A DNA stretch of 62,878 nucleotides from Hypholoma sublateritium FD-334 SS-4 (taxonomy: Eukaryota > Basidiomycota > Agaricomycetes > Agaricales > Strophariaceae), in contig KN817641.1 of the NCBI GenBank assembly GCA_000827495.1, forward strand, positions 1-62,878. Reading direction: 5' to 3'. Within the stretch, counting starts at the first letter, position 1, and every line of letters begins with the position of its first letter. This document shows, one piece after another, positions 47,025 to 62,878 of the stretch. The notes beneath the pieces are model-generated. The model saw nothing but the letters and a program-made list of their open reading frames with translations, searched no databases and was not told where the DNA came from. The position numbers and the translations under genes are program-made.

Positions 47025-50000
47025 TTATGCGGCGAACCGCTCCAGCACCGTGTCCGAGCGGCACCCGTACACCAGCACCTCCAGCCGCCGCTTCCCCGCC
47101 GGCGTCTCCTCTGCCATCGACGCCCTGATCGAGCCCCGCAGAAATGCCGCGTTCGAGGCACACTCGTCGATCACGATCACCCCTTTCTCTATGCCGCCTC
47201 TGACCTCCAGCGCTTGCCGCGTCCACCCGCACCCAGCGAGCATCGAATTGATCGAATGTATCGGCCTCTCCACCGATCTCTTCGATGCGTGCCACGATGC
47301 ACAGGCCCGGCCGCTTGGCCTGGCAAAATGTACATATGTACTGTCGAGCTCGATGTCGGGTGGCGCGCACGTCGGAGCGCGAGATCGAACTGCAACGACG
47401 GGGGCTGAGCTGTCGGGGGGCGCACGCGTCGTCTCGGCTACTTGGGCAACCGCCAATGCGTCTGTTGCATTGGCTGGCATGTTCGTCTTTGCAGATACTG
47501 CTGGCTCTTTCGGAATAGCCTGCGCTACACCAATCACATCCAATGCGCTAGGTGGGGCGCACATTGGAATCTGTACTGGAACTACAGCGTCTGCTGTGCT
47601 CTCCAGTTTCACCCTCTTCGGTGCGCGCTCGGAAGGAGGCGACGGAGGCGGAGGCCGCTTCACTGGTTTGCCGATAGGGCTGGACGCCGGCGGGGTCGGC
47701 GGCAGGCGGTGAGTGGCTGCTTGCATTGGGGACTTGATCTTCTCGGGAACAGTCACTTCCACCTGAAATATATTCGTCCGCGAGGACAAAGGCCCCAGCC
47801 CGCGCCTGAGCGGCGCCGGGCTCTCCGCCACGTATGCACAAACGATCTTGGGAACTTTATCACGACAAAGAGGTTTGTCCTCCGAGGCGGCCAGTTTGTT
47901 GTACGCGTTGACCATCCTTTGGTCAGTCTGCGCCTTCGACTTAACGATTGGCAGCACTACTTGGCCCCACGCGGCTCTGCCGCGGTCGTACATCTCTTTC
48001 TCTGGGTGCTCGCGTCCCACGCATTCGAATGCGATGACGTTCAACTCGGCGAGCGACATAGATTCTGTCCAGCTGCGCTCGTTCGGCCTATGGATCTTTG
48101 TGATCCGCGGGAAGCGAAGTTCGTAGTGCTATATTTCGTGGTCAGAAGCTAAATTTACTGGGACAAAGAAGTTAATGGTACCTGACTATGAGCTGCCTTT
48201 GTAAATCCAGCGCCAAAGAGCTCCACGAGTAAGGGCGTGCGTAGAACAACCGTTGGTTTCGAGATGGCCGAAAACGTCACCTCAAATTCAAGTCCGTCCT
48301 TGCTTTTCTTCTATTGAAACAATGAGGGCGCGGAAAACAATCGACCCAGAGGCAATACATACCAAGTCTGAAAATGGTATAGGATCCGTGCTCCTGATCT
48401 TGAAGTTCAGATCTTCCAGTTGCTCGCGATTCAAGCCATACGCCACAGTGAAATACGAGTGAAATTTAGGCTTGGAAGAAGACTAAAATAGCTATCAGTA
48501 ACGTAACAATACGAGATCCACAAAGGGACTTACTTTTTGCACTTCCTCTTTGTTCTCTAAGGCTCCGATAAAGAAAGTAGTATAAACACTCGGAGGAGCT
48601 GGACACAATAAACATCAGAATGCCTTTCTGTGAGAGATAAAGTAAACGACGCACCTCTCAAACTGCGTCCGCGGACTTTCTCCCAGCTCGCACCCAGAAT
48701 AACCATATCCACGCAGTCGCCGTGGCCAGGGATATAGTCCTTCTTCAACTTCACCCACGGCAAGCGGTAATCGTTGTACACCGACTCCGCCGCCTTGAGC
48801 ACCAAGCCCTCCTCGTGACCTGCCAGATGGTACGCGAAGATCCATCTCAGTGTGTCTTCCGCCTGGGTAGAGCTGCTAGTCGACGAGGGAACCAGATAGC
48901 GCGCAGCGAGGATGGCCTTTCCCGGCCGCACGTAGATCATGGACTCCAGGATCTTGCGCCGATCGGTGTATGAGTGTTCAAGAAGAGATTTTCCTTCGAG
49001 GTACAGGACGTCAAAAAAGACGAGGCCGAGCGAAAAATCGCTCTCGACGATACCATCATCGCTTTCTGTGTCTCCGTCGCTGGTTAAGGACTAGTTGAGT
49101 TGTCATGCATCCTCTTTTTCACTCGGAGGACGCACTCATTAGGAACGTTCGTCACCACTCGTCTCCTCCCTCGAACTCCACCGATTAACGGCGATATATG
49201 ATAAAATTCTTAGGGCTGTGGTCAATAGCTGGTCTCGGCTGAGGTGAAAGAGTCTTACCGGCCACTTTATCCCCGCAGAAAGCGACCATCTCCGCGTCTA
49301 GGATGATGGTGTGCTTGATATTCGGTGGCTTGCTTGTATTGAATCTCGACGAGCCCGCGGTGGCCTTAGCGAGTCGGAGACCGAGCGCGGCGCGGATGAT
49401 TTCGTGCACCGCGACGCGGTCGTCCGTGGACTCGCGCCGGCTCTTGCTGAAGATGGTGATATCCGACCCGCCGTCTGCGCGGACCTTGACGTGTATCTGC
49501 GCGCGCTCGCCATCGTACTTGGTCTCTGCCCACACCGTCTCCACGGGGAAGAGCAAACCCAGTGCGTGCGGGCAACTCTGACCCTTCTCTGATTTCGGTA
49601 CCTGAAATCGCAGGAGGTTTGTTACGGGGGGAGGAAGCCGGGAAGTGCGCATATACGCACAGCAATAGGGAACCCGATCGCGGGTTGCGCGTCGCAGTAG
49701 GAACTCGTGCCCTTTTCTGCAAGCGCACCCGCTGCGTCGAATGTCGCGCGCACGCGGAAAAACTTGGGCAGTAGCCCTTGGGTGTTCCACGCGCGCATCG
49801 CGTGCTCCTTCGTCAGCATCGTGACCGCGGCCGTGTTGAAATTGACCAGCGCGGCACTGTAGTGCAACTCCGTGAGCGGGTAGAGTAGCGGGCGCAGGTC
49901 CTTGAGGATGATTTGCGTGACGACCGCCGCGTCGAACAGCGAGAGCCGGCGGAAGAGCGACTGCATTACATTTGCGCGCGACCTGCGGTGCGCTTTCGGG

Positions 50001-50609
50001 TGCTTACGGTGGATGCTGTTGTGTGAGTACGGGGAGAGCGCGGCGAGCTCGTCGAGCAGCTCCGCGACCTCTGCGATGGAGAGCCGGGTTTCGAAGTCCT
50101 TGTCGACCTGTACGGGGATGCTCCGCTCAGATTAACACGCTCGCGAGGAGAGATCTGGTGGCTCACAATGCATGATTTGTCTAGCACGAGCGCCAGTTCG
50201 TCGCCGAGGCACCCCGACGTCTCCTCGTGTTGCCAGCCCTCGAACTTGCTCATGTCCAGGCCAAAGCTCTTCGCGAGGAGCGTCGTCATGCGCGGCTCCT
50301 GGATGTCGTACTTGCGCGTGATGTCGTCCTCTGGAAAGAGCAGCCGGAGGCAGATCGCGGTGGTCCCCTCGGGGAGCGGCGCAAACTGGGAGTGCAGGCG
50401 CGCCACCCAGAGCTTGAACTTCACGAGGGCGGGGTAGTCTTTGATGTGTTTTGATGACCGGCTGGCCTGTGCGCGACGCGATTTGGGCTTGATGTCCGAG
50501 ATCGCACGCACGAGCGATGAAAAGCTGTTGATGGTCAGCGTATGATTGTTTATATAGGAAGGTAGACGTACAAAGCGAATGGGACGCCGGTGATGGGAGG
50601 GTCTGCCAT
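47025..50609 (-). CDS. ATP-dependent DNA ligase with long unfamiliar C-terminus (LIG4-like core)
   Basis: Ten exons (50609–50572, 50524–50167, 50107–49661, 49601–49259, 49215–49182, 49079–48655, 48598–48534, 48482–48363, 48310–48182, 48128–47025) give 1020 residues. The N-terminal ligase domain has LLFPEDDITRKYDIQEPRM. The adenylation domain has the nucleophile in AETKYDGER (Lys309), then SRRESTDD, LDAEMV, LVFFDVLYLEG, HEEGLVLK and PWVKLKKDY. An OB-fold part follows, ending near HYELRFPRITKIHRP. BRCT repeats, expected for LIG4, are not recognisable; instead a Pro-rich linker leads to a compact end (about residues 930–1020) with GVIVIDECASNAAFLRGSI and RLEVLVYGC. The core looks closer to fungal LIG4-like ligases than to replicative CDC9. 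The 34-nt exon 5 and its borders are the least certain part. Confidence 0.82.
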
Positions 50610-50966
50610 GATGGTTCGGAGACAGATTTGTGCAAGATGTATGCCACTGACAAGACGCTTCTCGGGATTAATATAAAAACAAGCTAATTGCACTCGTGAC
50701 CTGGTGCAATGTCTCGTGTTAATCATTTGTTACAGTTTGATTAGGCAGTGGTATTTTAAATAGAGAGCCGAAGAAGCATATATAGAGCAAGGAAGGACAC
50801 AAAGCTACATCGTAAAGAGGCGTGTCAGATAACGAAGATTAGAAGCAAATAAATGTAACGGGGAATAATGGCATAGGAAATGTATAATCCACATGAGACC
50901 CATCCGAAGCGAAAAGATAGAAAACCAGGGAGAAGGGACAAATGAGGATTCTGATGGGGTATATGC
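50610..50966. other. intergenic, DNA-ligase promoter and kinase 3' flank
   Basis: AT-rich; the ligase reads leftward from 50609 and the kinase ends at 50967, both on the minus strand. Nothing else is visible. Confidence 0.5.
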
Positions 50967-52725
<1,759 letters not shown>

Positions 52726-52834
52726 ACTGCGCCCATTGCTGGTCGTTAGGGGTATATAGAGGTATGAGGAGAACAGGGAGCGGTGTCACGCGTGTGACAG
52801 TATATTCTCTGCGTGCTCGGCTGTGTCACCAGGC
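52726..52834. promoter_or_regulatory. 109-bp bidirectional promoter between STK32-type kinase and guanylate kinase
   Basis: Start codons of the two divergent genes (52725 minus, 52835 plus) are 109 bases apart, so both core promoters lie here. It contains TATATA-like motifs near 52751 and 52800 and repeated GTGTGACA/GTGTCACC sites. Confidence 0.65.
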
Positions 52835-53553
52835 ATGTCTCCCCGCGCCGACTTCCTGCGTCCCCTTGTCCTCTCTGGGCCCTCCGGCGTCGGCAAGAGC
52901 ACCCTGCTCCAGCGCCTGTTCTCAGAGTTCCCCGACAAGTTCGGGTTCAGCGTCTCCCGTACGCTTTTGGCGCGTTGTCTGCCGTTTTCTCACTAAATAG
53001 CCGCAGATACAACTCGCAACCCGCGCGCCGGCGAGGTCGACGGCAAGCACTACCACTTTGTCCCCGCCCAGCGCTTCAAGGACCTCATTCAGGAGGGTGC
53101 ATTCATCGAGCACGCCGAGTTCTCCGGAAACCATTATGGCACCAGCTTCGAGACTGTTCGGCAGGTCCATGAACAAGGCCGGCGGTGCATTCTCGACATC
53201 GAGGCGCAGGTATGGCCCCCCGCTGGCAAATTTTCACGTCTACTCATTTCCGGCCACAGGGCGTTCGTCAAATAAAAAATACAAAACTCAACCCGGTCTA
53301 CCTGTTTATATCCCCGCCGTCGCTTGTAGCCCTGCGGAGCCGCTTGCAGGGACGCGGCACCGAGACAGAAGCGTCCGTGCAGAAGCGTCTAGCGACGGCA
53401 CTGGCCGAAGTTGCATACGCACAGGAGCCCGGTGCACACGATCTGGTCATCGTCAACGATGACTTGGACAGGGCGTACGAGGTATTCAAACGAGTGGCCC
53501 AGGGAGAAGAAATCGAGTCGGAGCGGCTTCCGGCATTTGATGATGTGGCGTAG
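52835..53553 (+). CDS. GUK1: guanylate kinase
   Basis: Phosphorylates GMP to GDP with ATP in the cytosol. Three exons (52835–52958, 53007–53209, 53260–53553) give 206 residues, a little above the usual ~190 because of the C-terminal extension [17 protein letters not shown] tail. The P-loop is [11 protein letters not shown] (residues 13–23). The GMP-binding region has [20 protein letters not shown] and [15 protein letters not shown], followed by ILDIEAQGVRQIK and the lid/Arg region [16 protein letters not shown]. All catalytic elements are present. Confidence 0.95.
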
Positions 53554-53631
53554 TTATCGGGTTGTTCCAAAAATACATACGTAATAGAAAATCAAAATCA
53601 AAATCAACTTCTGGCTTTTCTCCGAACCGCC

Positions 53632-59684
<6,053 letters not shown>

Positions 59685-60336
59685 TATATACACTTTTAAT
59701 AAATATTATAGATAGTATTGGCACTTGATTTGTGCTTTGCATGGTAAACTGCAGATACTGTAGAAATCCAATCAAATACTCAATTTATAAAATGAAATTA
59801 CATTCCAAGGGCCAGAAATTTACTTGATTTATTGCACTTTTCAGAAATTGTTCAAATTAGTCATTTTATAGTCACTACAAACATTTATTATATGTTTATT
59901 TTATCTACAGCAGATTGTTATAGATGCCCTTATGCTGTCCTTGTTCTTGTCTTGTACCATAGTATCCCAGCCTTGTAGCTACCTGTGTTCTCTACAGGTA
60001 CATTTGTTCTTGGTACCTACTATGCTTTAACCCTATTCTCAGACACAATATGCCCTTTGTTCCAAATGTAGCAGTAAGCTCTCACTATTGTTCCTTGTAA
60101 GACTATTGTACCAGTATTCAAGACCCTGTACATCAGGGAATTAAGGTCCCGCTGGTTCTTCCAAATAGATTTTATCATTATTCATCAGTCAGTGCACCCT
60201 TGTTATTACAAAATATACTATTTTAGATGTTTATATGTGGGCTGCATTCCTTGCTGTTTATGATCCACCCCCCAGATTTTTGCTGGTAATGACATGTCAA
60301 TATAATAGCACCATAATTGTTTGATTTTATTACCAT
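59685..60336. other. AT-rich 3' flank of the ABC transporter
   Basis: No gene visible; low-GC DNA with short repeats of CTTGTNCC-like words. The end of the stretch resembles the last ~40 bases of the tandem-repeat unit that follows. Confidence 0.5.
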
Positions 60337-60828
60337 GTGAGCTTCACTCTATTGGTATATGAGAAGTAATGATCAATGTTTTATCAGAGTTGCAGCTAAT
60401 TTAATGAGCTGAGCTGCATGGAATAAGTCATGCTGATTATGACTTGCCTGGAAAATTCTTGGAGGCCAGAGTATATCTATGTAATATTAACATAATTATC
60501 TCATCTTCCTACTATATGTGCTTAACTGTGTTGGTATATGAGAAATAATGATCCATATTTTATCAGAGTTGCAGCTAATTTGTTGAGCTGAGCTGCACAA
60601 AACAAGTTATGCTGATTGTGACAATCCTTGGGCATCATAGTATATATATATATAATATTTCTATAATTATTTTATCTCCCTGCTACTTGTGCTTCACTCT
60701 GGAGGTATCTGAGCAGTGATGATCCTGATTTTACCAGAGTTGCAGCTACTTTGATGAGTTGTCCTGCATGGAACAAGTCATGCTGATTATAACAATTCTT
60801 GGAGGTCATAGCATATCCATATAATAGC
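60337..60828. repeat. three diverged tandem copies of a ~170–180 bp unit
   Basis: Copies start at 60337, 60518 and 60689, each near GTGCTTCACTCT or a variant. Each contains ATCAGAGTTGCAGCTAATTT or a variant, a GAGCTG(A)GCTGCA block, AAGTCATGCTGATTATGAC, and a TATAAT-rich end. The copies differ by substitutions and small indels, so the duplication is not recent. No coding potential. Confidence 0.85.
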
Positions 60829-61730
60829 GTGTCTGAGGTATGCAGATGAATCGGTCCACGTCTCTTGTGGTCGAAGCCGATGAAGCGCTCCTCATCGCCT
60901 ATGACTCAGATGGAACACGAGTTCAACACCAGCGCGGAGGCATCATGTAGCGCGTGCCCCCAAGGAAATCGCCGACATCCTACTTGGGCAGACCGGACAG
61001 CGTGCTTGCGTGGCGAGGTGTCTGCGTGCGCTGAGAATGGCACGTGGGGCCTGCCGCGTGGTGTATTTGTGCGCTGCGCCATGTGTCAGGTCAGTACAAC
61101 ATGTGCTGGCTCACGACGGGCACTTACCCGCTCATTCGCAGCAGAATGCAGCCTGGGGCTGGGGTAGGGCACAGAACTGTACCGACTTCTGCGCTTTGCT
61201 GAGCAGCCTTCTGCCCGCCCGTTGAATCATCCTCGTTGCCCATCCCATTGAGGCCAAGGGTGAGCATGTCAATCTCGTAGAGCACAATGATGCACGGCAC
61301 CTGTGCGCGTGCTTTGGCAAAAGCCACCCACAACTTTGCCTCCATCTTTCTATGGTACACACTCGATAGCTCCTGCCCGTTGTTCATGAACATCACTGAC
61401 CGCATTGATGCCACGACCGCCCGCGTGAGCCCGGCACCCCATTGTGGCATGCAGGAACAACTCCAAGGCCATCGGGCTTTAGGCTTGCAGAGGGTGAGTA
61501 GTGGTGGGTGCGGGGAGATGTAGCAGAGCGCACTGAGTATATCCCCAGTGCCCCTCGAGCTGTCTACAACTTGTACCAGCTCAGCAGCTCTTCCAATCCA
61601 AGTCGTGGCTGTGTTAAGCACCTGATACTGACAAGTCCGAACATCAGTTCCGCGTTCAAACCTCTCTATTATCACATGGACACCTTTCTATGTCACATCG
61701 ACTTAACTCAGAAATGTTATTGACTGGGCC
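60829..61730 (-). pseudogene. decayed AAA-ATPase fragment (CDC48/NVL/AFG2-like)
   Basis: On the minus strand, about 61500–61190 still reads as the D-domain core of a CDC48/NVL/AFG2-type ATPase: RSVMFMNNGQELSSVYHRKM, EAKLWVAFAKARAQVPCIIV and LYEIDMLTLGLNGMG. Where the Walker A (PPGCGKT) should be, the frame reads MPQWGAGL, and a neighbouring frame gives KPDGLGVV, so at least one frameshift is present. The Walker B Asp is Tyr (LYEID for LDEID). The flanks at 60840–61130 and 61500–61720 share the elevated GC of the fragment but carry no further motif I can assign. I call it a relic; its borders are approximate. Confidence 0.55.
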
Positions 61731-62878
61731 ATTACTACTGTCCGAGACACAAGTTTCACATGAATTTGAAAGGCATGCAGTTTGAGGTGCGCAAATCCAT
61801 GAAGTACCAAAGTAGATATATCTAAGTGCGCATATTGACTGAGGACCCGATGCAGTCCTCAGCCTGAGTAACCAACAAGAACAAAAGTATTGCCCACAGC
61901 ACAAACACTGCCGGGATCAATCGGAAGCAACAAAACAGGGCTGTTTTTGACCAGGTCCTGCCTGTGATGTGGTTGATCTGGGGTGCATTCGAGCTGACAA
62001 TATCCAGCAGAGATTCAACCGAGGCCTATTTCTTTGTTAGAACATGAACACGAAGTTATGGACCGAGTTAATTAATACCTTGAGGATCACCGGTGATAGG
62101 GTTGCTTTTGGACTACACGTGGATTTTTGCTTTTCAGAGCATTAAACATGTGTTGAAGGCAGATAACAAGAGACTGAGATGTGCCCTCGTCAGCAGTTCA
62201 AAGAAGGTGGATAATAGAATCAGTTGAGAATGGTCCTAGCTCATGAGTCTGTGATGATGGGAGTTATGGGCAGCGTCTCTATCAAAGGGNGTTCCCTTGA
62301 CAAACNGGGAGACAGTACAAAAACTCGCTATGAGACTCCAGCGAACCGTTCTAACAAGGAACTATCATCCCTTTCTATTATCAAGGGACTGTAGCATGGT
62401 TCTATGGCCATTAAACGAGGCAGTATGAACAAAATACATCTGCGGAGGAGAAACAGATGGGCATGTGATCATTTGATCTGGCTCGATGATCTGAGAATGT
62501 TTCGAGACAATGTGTGAAGCGCTCGCAGATTCTAAAAATAGGATGTAACGGCATTAGCCGCGTCTTTGCCCTGCAGAAAGCGGATAGAATGTCCTCGTGG
62601 CACCATTATCTCAGAGCAAATACAATAACTTGGGAAAGGATCGTTCATTTCAGGATAGAGAGATTCTAGAAACGTTCGGTTAAAGAGTCAGCTGATGTTC
62701 GAGGCAGTGAAAATGCTGGCTTATCTCAAATATCTGCATGAACTTCATCACCACGAGGCATAGAAACCCTATGCCCATATTCTTGGCTTGTTAGAAATGA
62801 TTTGTTATTATTTAGATTCGAGACTGAGACCACACAACTTGTACAGTATATAGCTAGCTAGAGAACGTTTCTAAGAAT
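61731..62878. other. gene-free right end of the window
   Basis: Only short open frames and undetermined bases near 62290 and 62306. I see no gene, RNA or repeat. Confidence 0.5.

Noticed and set aside
49967..50008. Possible intron in the DNA ligase at a gtaagc donor (50007)
   Set aside because: No acceptor restores the frame, while reading straight through is open and continues into conserved ligase sequence.

Overview
The window is nuclear DNA of a filamentous basidiomycete, most likely an Agaricomycete. The genes are dense and split by many introns of about 50 nt with GT–AG ends (three use GC–AG). Several families are fungal, including a DUF6534-type membrane protein, Xpt1/Hpt1, Etr1 and a fungal ZNFX1-like helicase. 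I assembled spliced models by hand. All but one of the models below sum to a multiple of three with no internal stop; the exception is the DUF6534 gene, whose middle is unresolved. Codon composition varies sharply along the window, even inside single genes.

Layout. Positions 1–6093 are gene-poor: an inverted-repeat-bounded element (1317–3247) with a small spliced gene, a tandem repeat, and a GC-rich stretch without a convincing gene. Positions 6094–26584 are dominated by two giant paralogues in divergent orientation (gene A minus, 2403 aa; gene B plus, 2418 aa). Each joins a ZNFX1-type SF1 helicase, an NF-X1-like Cys/His segment, three CbbX/SpoVK-type AAA+ modules, a coiled coil and a conserved Cys/Gly/His tail. 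Between them sit RNA polymerase III subunit RPC4 and a hypoxanthine/xanthine phosphoribosyltransferase, sharing a 113-bp divergent promoter. A 164-bp MITE with a 9-bp target duplication follows gene B. Then come TAF10 and SGF73, two chromatin/transcription subunits that meet in SAGA.

Positions 29557–41251 are AT-rich and accessory: a DUF6534-type membrane protein, a salicylate-hydroxylase-like FAD monooxygenase and a UbiA prenyltransferase, plausibly a small prenyl-aromatic metabolite locus. At 41252–45369 a pseudokinase and a p24 cargo receptor are transcribed away from each other. Each is preceded by the same 258-bp sequence in the same orientation relative to the gene, so the two copies form an inverted repeat.

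Positions 45448–59684 are a housekeeping block: mitochondrial enoyl reductase ETR1, an ATP-dependent DNA ligase with a long unfamiliar C-terminus, an STK32/YANK-type kinase, guanylate kinase and a 31-exon ABCC transporter. The right end (59685–62878) holds AT-rich DNA, a three-copy ~175-bp tandem repeat and a decayed AAA-ATPase fragment.

The strongest candidate for an under-described system is the ZNFX1–triple-AAA+ pair. ZNFX1-family helicases act in RNA-based surveillance (RNAi, antiviral sensing) in other eukaryotes. Here the helicase is fused to a remodelling-ATPase tail, and gene B alone has an RGG-type RNA-binding stretch.
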